Source: Proteromonas lacertae (taxonomy: Eukaryota; Sar; Bigyra; Opalinata; Proteromonadidae). Taken from it: a DNA stretch of 64,000 bases. The translations under genes were made by a program, and so were the position numbers. Positions 11,001 to 26,300 of this stretch are shown in pieces (the stretch's first letter is position 1; each line of letters opens with the position of its first letter). Under the pieces are notes generated by a model, which worked only from the letters and a program-made list of their open reading frames with translations, did no database searches and had not been told where the DNA came from. Where the stretch lies: positions 1 through 64,000 of the forward strand of contig NGBS01001164.1 in the NCBI GenBank assembly GCA_002245135.1. The letters run 5' to 3'.

Positions 11001-14000
11001 CATACCATAAATGATCATTTATTTCAAGCCCATTTGCATCATTAAACAATCGATTCATCAATTGCATTGTCGTTATTGCTATATGTTGTGGATATTCAAT
11101 TATATAACTATCTGAATATATATGTTCATATGCAATTGATATATCTCGTGATACACTACTATATTTATAGTTCAAATCTGTATTACTAGTATTTGCTAAA
11201 CTATCAAAATATGGACTAATAATATAGAAATTATTTATAAGATATAAGTCTCTAGTTTCAATTTGTAAAGTACATAAATCTGTAACTATCATATTACTAC
11301 TACTATTAAATAATTTTATAAACCATTCAAATGTTTCAGCATCAATATGCAAAACAGGACCAAATAGTAATAGAATAACATCTGTATTATTCTTTAATAG
11401 ATTAATAATTGGCTTTTCTGATAATCTATTATTTAAATCAAACGACAAAGATCTAATATCTTTAAACGGATAGTTTGATAATTGAGGGTATAGAGATGTG
11501 AAATATCCTGAATATTCTTCATTATAAATGATTGTAATATATCTGTTTTTCTTTATCACGAAATTGGTGAAATGATATCCAAGTTCATATGGAAAATAAT
11601 TCATAAATAATATATTCTTTTCGCATACTTCTCCAGGATGAGGCAATAAGTATACAAGTATCTTATTTGTATGATATAATAGTGGCAAAAAATACTGTTG
11701 TACATATTTATAGTTCAAAACAGCAAGGAAAACTGTTGTTTTTATACTTTCAAAAGATGCTATTATATCTTTATAATAGTACATTTGTAAATGTATATAA
11801 TGATCTAAAATTCCACCTTTCATATTCATATCTCCTATATATCTGTTAACAGAAGATACATAAGCTCTTTCATAAGGTGTCATATCCACTAAAGGATTTT
11901 CTAATATTATTCCAAAGAAGAATAATTCCTTTACATATACATACTGCTTGCTAGGATCATCGTTATTATCACCACCTTCATTATAATCAACTACACTTAT
12001 TTTTCCTGATGTAATATTCTTTTTATGACATATTTCATGGAATTGTATTAGTCCATGTCTGATAGTATATTTATCTTCCTTATAATTAATAAAGTAAAGA
12101 TCTCTTTTAACAATATTTGAATGAGATATAGAAATAGTAGAATAAGGTGTTTCAATTGATATATTATACATTGGCAAATCTTTTATTGTGTAACTATTGT
12201 ATGAAAATAGACGCTTTATATATTCTACATATATCAATGCTACAAATGATTCTTCATTTTCTATATCTTTTTGATGTTCTTGTCCTTCTTTTGATTCACT
12301 ATATTTCTCAAAATATTCATAAACTAGATAATCTGTGATGTTATTATCAAATATATATCCTTGTTGTTGAATAGATTTATTAATACCATATTTGTCATAT
12401 GTTACAATTATATAATTACTTATTTCTGCTCTACATGAAGCTAATGCTGTTAATGACAGTCTTTCACTACATGTATAAAACACTTTGTTACGATGAAGGA
12501 ATAAATCATCTTCTTGACAAATACTATCAGCAAAATACTTTAAAACATGTTTGTATAAAAGACTAATAACATTGAAGGATTCTGTTCCAACATAATTAAC
12601 AATGAAATTATCTATATCCTTTTCATAATCTTCTTCATCCACTAAATAATATATCACATCTAAGAAATATAATTCAGCTTTTATTCTTTTAACTAATACT
12701 TCTGACATTTGACTATATATTACAATGATTTTATTATAATAATGATTATTGGTAATATATTCAACAGCAGGAAAAATGGCTTGTAATGCACTTGATGAGC
12801 ATATTAAATTCTTTGATACTATACAATCTATACATGGATATATATTAAAGTAAAGAATTTCAGTACCATCAACGTATTTTTTCACTAATTCAGTTTCATA
12901 TTTTGACATTCCTCCAATAACCACTTTCAATCTTTTCATACTTAAAAGTGATGTAAATGCTCGAAGAAAATCAGAATTTGTATAACAATCATAAGTTACA
13001 ATAAATGTATATAATTCTTCTATAAATAAAATAAATTTATATATAAATATACCATTCATAATATAGTAATTAATTGCGTTTACAATAGTCAATACAACTG
13101 GTCTTGTATAACTAATTAAATCATCATCATTAACACTAAATAACAATCCAATTATATTAAACTGAACTTTTGTTGTTGAAGTCTCTTTTTTATCATAATC
13201 CACTATACACAGCAATCCTGAATAAGTGCCCATATACCAAGGATAAGGATAGATATATGATTCAATTTCACCAGAATAAGCTTTAACAAATTTCAATTTA
13301 TCACTATCATCTACTAAAACTACATACAGATCATTTGTAGATGATAAATATTTATTTATATATTGTTCATGTAATCCAATTCTGTATTTCTTATTCACTA
13401 TCTCCTCTAAATTATACAACAAATTGAATTTTCCAATTGATTTAACAATAGTAAAATACAATTCCATAGCATTATATCCAATATAATTAAAATATGTTGG
13501 AGTTCTATTATACGACCTATAAAATCCATTTTCGAAATCCATAAAATTCAATTCCAATAAATCAGCAAAATATCTATCTATTGAAAAAACATTTCGTGTA
13601 TTATAACTAGCATTACTATAATATCTAAATAAATCTAATGTGCAGAATGAGAAAGTGTCTAATTTACTCTTTGATGATATATAGTTAAAAACTGATGGTG
13701 ATAAATATGGTATTGTATTTAATACTAATACATCACTATCAAATACTCCATCTAAAAAGTTTCTGACGCTGTTTATTGTTGGATTAACCAATATCATACT
13801 ACGAAATCCTAATATCTTGGAATAACTTCTGAATAAATTGGAATAGACATCATTTATATCTACAGCTAATAAGAGAATGTGTTTTACATTTTTTGCATAG
13901 AAATGATTTAACAATGTTGTCATGACATTAGCTTTATTCTTAACAGTAGAGAAAATATGAGTACTACAAGTTCCAACATCATCATTAAATGAAAATAACA

Positions 14001-17000
14001 CTCTATTATTCTTAGTGAGGAATGGCTCCATGAATATTGTACATTCCTTTGTAGTACATCCGAAGAATACTACCATATCAGATAAACTTGAATAATAGTC
14101 CAGATAATAATCTATAAGCGGTGATTCTATAAACGTAGTTGTCATTCCATTCAACATATTGTTATATTTATTCATTGTATAAGACATTCCTCTAAATATT
14201 TGACTTAAATTTTCTGAGCCATCATCTATAAAGACAAATACAACCATTTCTCCAAGATTTGTACCATAATACACATCACATTTTAGTTGATACAAAACAT
14301 TATGATTATAATGATAATAAGGATTTGCTTCAATGATATTACCAGATGTGTAAGCTAATTTAACACCTAACCTATTGGTGTTATTATAAAATCTTCCAAT
14401 TCTGATAGTTCTCGATATATGATTTGAATAATCTAACAATATTAATCCTTCTGGAGCTTCATATTCTAAAATAATTGGATCATTACCTATTGCTGTATGA
14501 GTCAAATAAAAATAAAACTCAAACATATAAGCGGCAGTAAAAGCAACAGAACTAACATTTGAAAGTTTTAAATAACTAAATACTGATTCATCAGTCCAAA
14601 TTGAATAATAAGGTAGATGATATTCAGGATGATAATTACATACAAAGTGATTATTGATTAAATATTCTATTGGATATTGCAAAGATGAGAAATAATCCAT
14701 ATTAATATCAAATATTTCATATTCAAATTCACTATACAATTTTGAATATCTATATAGCTCACCATAGAATTTTAAACTATTCGTTCTATTCAAATCTACT
14801 ATTAAAGCACATTTTGTATTTCTTAATCTAATCTCATCAAATATAACTCTATATTGTTTTTCATTAATATAATAAACCTCAGCATAATCAACATAATGCG
14901 AATTCATTGCACAATCAAAAAACTCAGATGAATACCATCCCTGTAAACTATCATCTTTATCAATGATTAAGTTAGTATTTGTGATTTTTGAAGAATCAAT
15001 AAAATCTCCAATTGTTACTACCTTTTGATGAAGTGGCATTCCTAAAATAATGAAGTTCTTATTATAACATTCCTGATAAGTTGTATCATACACATACAAA
15101 AATAATGTTTCTGTACTTTCCACTGCTTTTGATATAATTTCTCTTGCTCGTAATGATGGATATCCACCAAATATTGCAGTTACTTTATTATCAATTAATT
15201 CCTTTATTATACTATACAATTTCTGCATATCATCACCACAATCATAAGAACTGATGATATACTTTGTGTCATATGACAAAAAATAGGTAAAAAAGTCTGA
15301 AGATAATGTAAAAGCATATGCTACACTTGAATATATATCTTTGTATTTACCAGTAAAAGGATGAACAAAAGCAATACGAGTAGTATATGGAAATAATACC
15401 TTTTCAGCATTTTCATCACAATAATAAAAATTGTCATGATAAGTTATTGAAAAAGGATGTGGATAGTAATTATTAGCTTCTTCATTAAGTTGAACCAATT
15501 TCGTTCCTTCCTTATTGTAATATCTTATAATCACTTTTTGAGAAACATACAAATCATAAGTAATTGAAATAGAACCTAAAACAGTTTCATAATCTCTTAT
15601 TAGTGTTATTTCTTTAATTGAATTAAACGATATTGTATTTTCACTCAAATAATTTGAATATAATATTTGTGTTAATGCAAACAAAATAGCACTATTATCA
15701 TCGTATAACATTTCCATTCCAAAATAACTTTGAAGAAAATGAATATAACTAACAGTAAGAGTAAATGAACTCCTAGGATAAAAGTTTTCTAAATATAACA
15801 CCCTATTGTATACAATTGTATCTCTCAACTGTAAGTAAATAAATTCTGGTGAATTTTTAATCAGCATATAATACAATACATTATCATCACTTAATAAGTA
15901 TTTATATCCTAATCGAATTAATTCTTTATTTAAATTATCATCATCCACTAGTAATACAATTAATCCACCATATGGAATATCTCTTCTAATACCTTCGAAT
16001 AAATGGAAAATCTTTAATGTTGATGTATCAGAGGATGAAATTCTATATATCAACTCAGTGATATTATAATATGATAGTATCTTTATCACCATATCTATAT
16101 AAGTTACAGAATATTCACTATCATCTACAATAAAACAAATTGGTTTATCCCATTTCTGTAAATGTATAAACAAAGACATTATTTCTTGTGATGCTATACT
16201 TCCACCAAATATTCTAATATTATTATATAAACAATATATATTCTATACATATTATGAGGACACATTTCACCTATTGTTTGATATGGATATAAAAAAGGAA
16301 CATCTTTGCCAATTAAGTAAGATTGAAAAAATGTGATACATTCTTCATAATAACAACCTGCAATAGATGAAATAGTATAATTATTCAGATATTCATCTAA
16401 AACACCTTTATAATCATTAAGTTTCAATGGAGAATCATATTGTAACATCAAAATTCTCTATTGCATAATATTATTATGATAAATATATACCATTGTTACA
16501 TTGTGAGTCAATGACATATTATAAGTTGCAGATACATAACCTTGTAATGTAACAAAATCATGTAAATTATCACCATTGTATAAATACAGTAAATAGTAAA
16601 CTTTTGATTCTACTAATTCACCAAATTCACATCTATATACATCATCGTTCATCAATTCATTATTGGGATTTCTTATATCAAAAGGATGAATCATATTTCC
16701 TTTATTATTGAATTTTGTATTAAATAGCGGAGATATTAAGTTAGAATTTGTCCTATGACTTAATTTAAATTCTTTATTTATAATTTGAATTACATAAACA
16801 TTACTAGCTATGCTTTGAGATCTAGTAAACACAATACTATCTTTTGCACTATCTATCAATAGGTTATTTTTATTTCTTATAAACTGTATTGATGAGTATA
16901 AATCAAGAATATAGGTGTGAATATAAAATGAATTATTTACAGCGTATGGAAATGTATGGTTAAAAACTTCAAACTTTCTTCCATAATCTTCAAACGCAGT

Positions 17001-20000
17001 ATGAAGTTTAGTATTACTTTGTATATTTAAATTATTGTGATATGTTGAGATGATATAAACATTATCTAATTTGTCTAAATAGTGCAATACATCTGCTTCA
17101 TCATTCTTCACTATAACGAAAGTAACATCAGATAATAATGGAGATATTTGAGCATTTGTACCTGCTTCTAGTGTAGAAATAAGATATGATCCTTTACATT
17201 CTGCATTAATCTTTGGAATAGTAATAGTCAGAATATCATTATCTGAATAATAAAATAAAATGTTAAATCTAATGTAAAGTACATTTCCTTTTAAATGTTT
17301 GAGTAAATTCTTTGAATAACTATATAATATAAATTGCTACTTAATTATACATATCATCATAACCAATTATACATAAATTCATTTCTTTTCTTTCATACAG
17401 CGCTGTCAAAGATAATGTAACATTATTTATTCCAGCAATTGTCTGTTCTAATGAATCTCCCATCTATTATTAATATAATATTGATATAAATACATTTATG
17501 TAATTAGAATAGCATAATTTTTCAGAATAATACCAATAATTGACAACTAAAGAATCTGTGTCTTTTATATCATCTTTAAATTTATACATAAATTCATCTC
17601 TATAAACATATAACATAAATCGACATGAATATATACGTTAATGGAAGTATAAGGTAGGATATTTCACTTTTAATATGGTTAACTGTATTGAATACATTTT
17701 TCATACAGTTATAATCATCAATTCTACAAGAATAATAAAACAATTTTGGAAGAACTTCATTTATTCCCATTATAAACATGTCTTGAACTAAATTAAATAC
17801 AGAATAATAGAAATAGAGTGAATTCTCTGTTTGATGTGGAAATATTATATGAACATAAGCCATAGGCATAATACTTATCTTAGACTCTAATCCATCACAT
17901 TTTTCAATGGTTTTAGATGTGAAATTATAGTCATAACCATAAGTATTTTGAACAAATGGTGAAGTAACTATTGTTTTAATGTTATAATCATTATTAGTAT
18001 TATCAATTAAATAAAGAGATGTGAAGCCCATTGTATAAAAATTACTACCAATTGCTGTTCCATTTGCTTCTACATCTTCAACAGTAAAACAATGCTTATA
18101 CTCGTTTGAGTAATAGCTTGTACATCTCTTTATTGCATCAATTATCATTTTTACAGCATTTTTACCTATTCTGTAGTCAATTGTATATTTTGGATCGAAT
18201 TTTATATAATATTTGATGGGAATTACAGATTCATCAACGGGATTGTTACTATTCATTGAAATGAAATAGAAGTTATTAATATTAATCTTATAAGCAAAAT
18301 ATTTATAAGGTGATGAATGACTAAATGAAATGAATAAACTCAAATTTGGATTTCCATCATATAGTTTAAAAAACTCATATGAACATTTACCTTGAGCTCC
18401 ATGTAAGATAAGATGAACTATAAACAATATAAATATTATTATTATTATATATATACCTTTACTTTCTGCTTTTAATATATTCACAACTTCTTGAGTATTT
18501 GACAAGTCTTGTTTTAACTGATAGTACCTTACTAGATATATAATCATATAATCACTACTCTCAATCATATTATATAAATAATCACCATATCTTCCTTCAG
18601 AATAAACTACATATAATATTTTATAATCCAGAGTTTTAGGTATTCTATTATAATCAACAGAGATGAAGAAATGAAATTGTGAGTATATTATAGAATTGAG
18701 AAATACTACATGCGAATTACATATATTACCTTCTGTTTCTTCAACATCAAAAAGCAAAATATCCAATCTATCAAGAGTTGGTAGTATTTCAGAAAGTAAA
18801 TCACTTTCTATTGCTGCGAAAACTGTATCTAATTTGTACATAGATGAAAAGTTATTTAACTACATAATATAATAACAAAAACTAATTAAAATACTAATTC
18901 ATTTAATTCATCTACTGAATCTGGAATTGTCTTTTTTATAATCCTCAAAGTATATATGTTTTCACTTTTAGAGAAATATGTAAATTCTGATGCTATTACA
19001 TCCAGTGAAGATGCAATTCCATCAACTTTTTCATTCATATATTCACTGTACAGAATAGCTACATACTTTACATCTAATGTTTCTATATTACATAATTCTT
19101 GATGAGTTATATTCGATATTATTGGTGAATATGATCTATCATCTAAATCAGAATATACATTAAACTTCTGAACCATATCCAATTTATTTGCATTATTTAC
19201 TTTAAACAGATAATAATCAGAATAAAAGAAGTTATTCTCACTAAAATATAATATTGTCTCTGGAGTAGTAACATTCTTTCTATATTCCTTCTTTATAATA
19301 ACACCATCATAAAATACCATTTTATCAATACAATCAAGCCAATGTTTCATCATATAATATGTCATATACAGTGATATTGATATTGTATCTGAATCACCAT
19401 ATTCTGATTGATATAATTGTGTAAATTCTGATGATTCAATATCTTCAACATAATTCATAAATAAATAATTACTTACAGCATTTGCATTGGATGAATATAC
19501 ACTTTTTACTGAATCATCAAGTGAATAAATAACAACTCCATTAACACTTTCACTATTTAGTTTATTGAGTAGATTATCAGTGTCTGTTCCTATTAATGAT
19601 GAAACAATACTTCCTCCATTTGGTAACATTTGCTTGATTTTACTTACAGCATCATCTACAGAAGTGAATGTGATTGATCCACGATATTTAACACTTTTAA
19701 AATTGTAATTATTTGATGGGAGAAACAAATTATCAAAACCATCTGATAAATCACTTTCATAATTCAAAATTACGGTATTTCCATTCAATTGTGACAATAA
19801 CATATGAATTTCATGAATGAATGTACCAGCATATATTGAGTATTTACTACACTGCATGTTTGTATAAATATCTGGAATTATAAGCAGTACTTTACTATCA
19901 AGATTCATGTCATAAATTTGCTCCCGACATAGAGGATTTGAGTATAAAAATAAAAGATGTAGTGCTTTAGAATACACATAATCTGCTACAGTCTTACATT

Positions 20001-20214
20001 CATTAGCATTTGTTATATTCTTGTTTATAAATATAAAATTGTTACTATTTGATTGGTGTGTATGATTTGAAAATGCAAGATTAAAGGATTTATAAATTAA
20101 CTCTGACATCTTAAGATATGAAGGTGTAACATCAAGTACAACACCTACATTGATATTTTGTGTGATTAATGCTGATGAAAAAGTTAGATATATAAAGAAA
20201 ATTAACAAATACAT
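8068..20214 (-). CDS. Giant class C GPCR-like receptor with about nine tandem Venus-flytrap domains
   Basis: The start at 20214 gives a signal peptide (MYLLIFFIYLTFSSA). I find introns at 18860-18894, 18418-18456, 17600-17636, 17464-17493, 17320-17350, 16458-16490, 16214-16248, 13020-13052, 10295-10353, 10121-10157, 9120-9153, 8883-8917 and 8369-8406, all GT-AG; only 10295-10353 fails to keep frame, by one base. The protein is about 3,890 aa. Residues 17 to about 3,420 hold repeated periplasmic-binding-protein-I (ANF receptor) units of about 380 aa, with first strands such as NVGVVLDVT, VKYVAILYS, TRIAFVHPF, FNIIGLLFS and FKILFILSP, most preceded by a Cys. Seven TM segments follow (about 3,430-3,675), with a TM3 Cys (HCIGQIICF), a loop-2 Cys and the class C signature FRLRNADPEFNES before TM6. 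The tail is Ser-rich, about 215 aa. The family senses small ligands. The ligand here is unknown. Confidence 0.85.
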
Positions 20215-20366
20215 AATGATAAAATATAACCGTTTCGTAACTATAAAAATGAGATATATAATGCTAAACCGAATAAAATTTGTTTTAGAGGATAAGACCA
20301 AACAAAAATATTGTAACAAATGTATATAGATTAAAATAATATTTACATAATTTATTAATCGCTATC

Positions 20367-23300
20367 TTACTCTACTTCATCCAAGTCGCTATTAAATAAT
20401 AATAATAATAATAATACTCCATCATATCCTCCTTAATAGCCTTCTTGATCAACAAATGCCTAACCAATAAACCAACACCAACTCCAATCACAAGTAAAAT
20501 AGCAAGCACTATCAAGGCAATATATCCAGGGTGTAGACCTTCATCATCTTTATGATATTGAACATCTGAAAAAGAAACTTGTACTTTTGTTACTGGTTCA
20601 TACAGCACATTACTACGTATTAGTTCATCTACAATATAATGTATAATAATAATATATACTTTGAAATTCTTCACTAATTAAATAACTATATGGATTGTCG
20701 TTTAATACATTACTTACATTATATCTATCATCAATAATAAACCGAATAGATAATGTTAAAGTATCACCATACAAAGATGTACTTGCAATAAGAACTTCCT
20801 CTAATGGCATATGCAAATTATCAGATACTATTTTTCTTATTGCCATTTCAGATTCATGATCATATATTGATCCTGTAATTATTGGAGAAAAAATAACTTT
20901 GAAATTCAAATTAATCTTTCCTTTAGCTGGATTTGAACTTAGTGATACACAATCAGATCTATCTATTTCATTCCATATTGGAGTAATATCATAATCATCA
21001 CCACATTTTCTCTTCTGATAACCAGCATAACCTCCATTACAATGAATTATCGCATAACTTCCTCTTTCAGTGTAATTCCAAACACCTTCAGCTTCACAGA
21101 CTATTAAATCAACTCTCAGTGTAAATGATGTATTGACAGAACCAATTGTATTTTTACCAATCACTGAATAAGTTGTATTTGGGTATGGAATTAATGGAGT
21201 GCCAACTAAAGAACCATATAATGGATCAAATTGAACACCATCTGGAAGATTTGGACTAATATAATACTTCCTAATTGAATTAATTACTGTTGGTTTTGTT
21301 TCATTCATTGTCACATTTCTATACAAGATTATTGGTGATTCATAAGTTAAATTCATTGGAGGTAATGCTTCACATTCTGATCTATCTATATCAGACCATT
21401 CAGGTTTATTATTCATCTCATTACGAATACAATCTCTCTTTTGAAAACCACTATAATCTATTCCACAATGTATTAAAGCTTTATTACCTATCATTGTTCT
21501 TGGCCAATCATCTGATTTTAAACATGCTACATCTTCTATTTGCATATATAAATATGTGAAAACAATTTCTATTCTTCCATTAACTTTATATTTTGAATTA
21601 CCTGCTGTTATATTAAACCATTGCCATCTCATTGAGCTTTTTGGTTTTCCTGTTATTTCTCCTGTTATAGTATTGAAGATTAATCCATCTGGTAAATATG
21701 GCTTTATTGAGAAAGAATCAGCATATCCTTTAATAATTGGAGCTGGAATATTAACCTCTTCATCAACATATAAATCAACATTACTTGGATTATAACTAAT
21801 AGCATAAGTTGATCCAGGAGTACAATCAGTTTCATCAGCTTCTTCCCAATAAGGATTCAATGAATCTTCACAATCTCTATATCTAGTTCCAATATAACCA
21901 GGAGCACATGGAATAACACATTTTGTGCCTCTTTTTGTTTCTATCCAACCATCTTCATCAGGTAAACATATATCCCATAAACTCATAACAAATTGTAATG
22001 AAGTTAAATGAATAATTGGATCACTATTTGTAGTGTCAATCACATCAAATAATATCTCATTGAAATATGTATTTATGCTACTTAATATTATGGTTGAATC
22101 AACTGTTTCATAAACATATCCTTTTTCTTCATTGATTGTTGTATATCTTTTTGCTGTATCATTTTTACCATAAATCACCCAATTATTTGGTGAATCTTCA
22201 TTCAATTTGGCTGTACTAATTATCATTTTATTCATATAAGATGCTCTTCGGAAATGACAATATATTTTCACTTTATTATAACCTTGTAAGTTGAATGTAT
22301 TAGAAGGATTATTATCAACCAAATTATTAGCATTTGTACTATCACTTTCAATTGATGAATTACATTTTACACCTTGAATCAATGAAGATAATCCTTCTGT
22401 CACTGTTACTTGCATATCAAACTGTAAAAATGAATTAATACTCTTCTCTCTGTATAATACAACACTTATACAATTCAAACCATCGTTTATATTATGCGAT
22501 ATTAACAGATCAACACCTGTGAATTTTACACTTCTTTCTCCTATTATTACATCATTATTATTGATTCTATCTCTCCATACTTCTATACCATTCATAAACA
22601 CTTTGATTCCTTCTTCATATTTGAATGATAAATGTAATGAATTATAACTCAATATACCAATAAGTCTAAATTCCTTCTTAAAATACATTTTTCTATTTTG
22701 TAATTGTGGGAATGAATATACAGTTCCTTCTTCCCAATTTGTTTTATCATAATTCAATTCCAGCCAATCATCTTCTGGCTCATTGTCTAAGTTATAATAA
22801 CTGATTTTATCACCAGGTATTACTATATTTGATAAAGTGAATGAATATGTTTCTTTTTCTTTAAACAAGCTAAATGTATGTTCTATTACTCCTCCTTCAT
22901 ATTTTATATATACTGGATTACTCCATCCGTTTGATTCACCTTCTAATGTCAATTCATAATTACCTTCCACTACACAATAATAATCAGTATATAGATGATT
23001 ATTCTCTTTATAATTAGATTCATATACTTCATTTGTATCTTTATTCACTAATTGATATTTCTCATTAATAATGTTTGTTACTCCAGTTTGATGTTCTATT
23101 ACTACATAAAACTTTGGCGATTTACATGTATCAACAGCTAACGCTAATGATTTACTTGAATTACCAATACTATTATACATTGTAAGTGTGTATTCTGATT
23201 TAGGGAAATAAACAGTTGGATTTCCTTTAATAATACCAGTTAAATTATCTAAATACAATCCATCTGGTAATTCTGGTTCAATAGTAAAATGTGATACACT

Positions 23301-26300
23301 GTTCTTATAAACTGGTTCAATTGGAGTAATTTCACTATATAATTCTACTGAGATATAATCAGTTTCATATTTTTCCACTTTAAATCCAATTAGTGAAGGA
23401 TATGGTAATTCTTCAACACCTATTTGAATTGAACTATGAAATTCTCTGTTGAATTTATCATTTCCATAAATCGTATAAGTTTTTAATTCTTGAATCTCTG
23501 TTGGAGTTCCTGTAATAATACCAGTTGTTTCATTTATAGTAAATCCTTTAGGTAATGCTGGAGTTACATAATATTTAATTAATCCATTAGTTCTTTTGAA
23601 TATAGGAGTATTTGGCACTATTTCTTCGTTCAATGTATAATAATTTAACAAATATGTATATGTTAAATCACCTATATCATCTGAAAACAGTGTCTTTGGA
23701 GCAATTTGTGGAGTTGGTTCACATAATTTATTTTGATATGTCAATATAATTCCATGATTACCAATTAATGAAAAATAATCAATTTTCAATTTATAAAATC
23801 CTTTTGCTCTAGCTGTATTGCCATCTTTATATTCATTTGTATGACATCCACTATTATCAACAATCACAGTGTCATCATCGACTATTGTTAATGTTGATCC
23901 ACTTGAACTTTCTAAGCCAAATATCCATTCTCCACTGCATGCTAAGTATATATTTGTATTCCAAACTACCCCAATATATTCATTCAATGATGCAGCAATA
24001 CCTTTCCATGCATTCTTATCGTTCATATTGAAATTGATATTCTCATCTATTCTTATAGTCTTTATTTTATTATCATCATAATGAGGCATTTCATCAATAT
24101 CACATACTGTTGAATGCAACTGATAATAAATTCCAGTCAAACCATAAAAGATATGTTCATGAACAACAATATAAATAACAATACTTGAACTTCCATACTT
24201 ACTTGAACCTGTTAATGTATATTTCTCATAACTTACTTCACTTGATTTTCCACTTATTTTACCAGAATTTTTATCTATTATTAAACCACTAGGTAAACTT
24301 TCAGCTATTTCATATGATGTAATTATTCCTCTTGTTACTGGTAATGAACTTTCACAATCAATTCCAATGAAGCAAATCATATCATCAAACTCTTCAATGA
24401 TTGGATAATTTACACCACATTCACTACTATCTATTATATCCCATTTACCTAATTCAGGTTGATAGATATTATCATTTGTTAAACATCTTCTTTTCTTCAT
24501 TGCAGTATTTCCTATTCCACAATTCACTGAAGCTGTTAAACCAACTTGTGTTTCTGGAAATCCTGAATTAGCTTTACATTTCTGATAATCAGATACAATA
24601 GTCAAATCAAACGTCTTTGTTGTATCTTCAATTGCTTGGATTGTTATTGATGTTTGAGTTTTTGCATTTACAATTCCAGTTATTGTTCCATTTCTATATA
24701 TTTTCAAACCATCTAATAATTTTCCTTTTGTCACTTCAAAGTTTGCTTGAACGATATTTCCTTCATAATATGGTCTTAATTCACAATATATACCAATATA
24801 ACATGATAACTGACTCTTTTCATACTCAAATCTGATTGGATGTTCTTCGTGACAGTTTGATATTTCTTCTGACCATTGTGGTGGTGATTGTAATAAACAT
24901 TCTCTATATCTTACTCCAACTAATGGCGATTTACAATCATTAATGTGCTTATTACCAACTTCAGTTTCTGGATAGTCATTATCAATACCACTACATTTTA
25001 ATTTGATGTATTTAATAGTAATTGGTGATGATTTTATTGATCCACCTGGATAATATCCTGTTACTACATGAGACTGTTGATTGATTATAATATCTTCATT
25101 TGGTATTTTTGATATAACACCATTCAATTCATTGAATTCTAAACCTGGTTGTAATGGTGGATCTATTGATAGATATTGTACTTTACCTCCACTGATTGTT
25201 ATTGCTTCTGATGGTTCATTCTCTATACCAATATTAAAACTAAATTCACTTTTTGAATAACTGATTGAAGTAGCATAACTTGATACTATTGAAATACTCA
25301 AAGTAACAACACTTGAGCCAGCTTCATTAGTTACAGTAATATTCACTTTAACATCATCTACCAAATCAGTTGGCTTTCCACTTATTATACCATTATTTTT
25401 ATCAACTGCTAAACCTGATGGTAGATTATCGCTTAATGATAATGATTTAACAATATTCTCAATTTTTGGGATTATTGGAGTAATTTGTTCGTTCTGTTTT
25501 AACACAATTCTATTATGTTCATATTCAATCGTTGGTCTTAATAAAACACAACCACTCTCATCTTCACTTGTCCATTTTGGTGGAAAACCATAAAGACATA
25601 ACATCCTTCTTTTTCCACTATATCCATAATCACAATCTGCATAACTAAAACTACCAGATTCTACACTATTGAATTGACCTTTCGTTGGACAGAATAATAT
25701 TTGAACAACAATAGTAAATGGGAATGCAACTATTGCATTAGAATGAGTTGAAATTAAATTACATTCAGTTACAATCTGTGAAGCTTCTCTTTGAACATAA
25801 CCAGAAATTGTTCCATTATTAGTAAATAAAACAATACCATTAGGTAATATACAACTAACATCATATTTATCAAATCCACCATCAGTTATTGGCGTATAAC
25901 TAACAACTTCATCATAATAGAAATACAATACATTACTTTCATAACGACTAATTGTACCTGGTAATTCACAATGATTTATAACATTTTCCCAAGTTCCTGT
26001 TTTACTACATTTACGTGTTCTATAACCAGCATATCCTTTTGTACAAGATAGTGTAACTGTATTTGATTGAAATGTTTCAGGCCACTCTTCATTAGCTGGA
26101 CAACCTAATCTATATTGATTCACAGCATGTAATTCAGCAGCTTGAAAACCAGAAGTATCAGCACCTCTCACTGATATTAATTCATATTTGTATGTTTCAA
26201 CTGACCTTTTAGTATAAATATCATAAGAATATTTTGATTTTCTTTCTACTGAATCAGGTATAAATGACTGTAGATGTTCTATTTCAAACCATTCTGGATT

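Noticed and set aside
20372-20674. A separate small membrane protein ending in a poly-Tyr stretch
   Set aside because: It is the last exons of the giant adhesin; the poly-Tyr run is a 29-nt intron (20389-20417), and splicing gives an acidic tail with exact frame.
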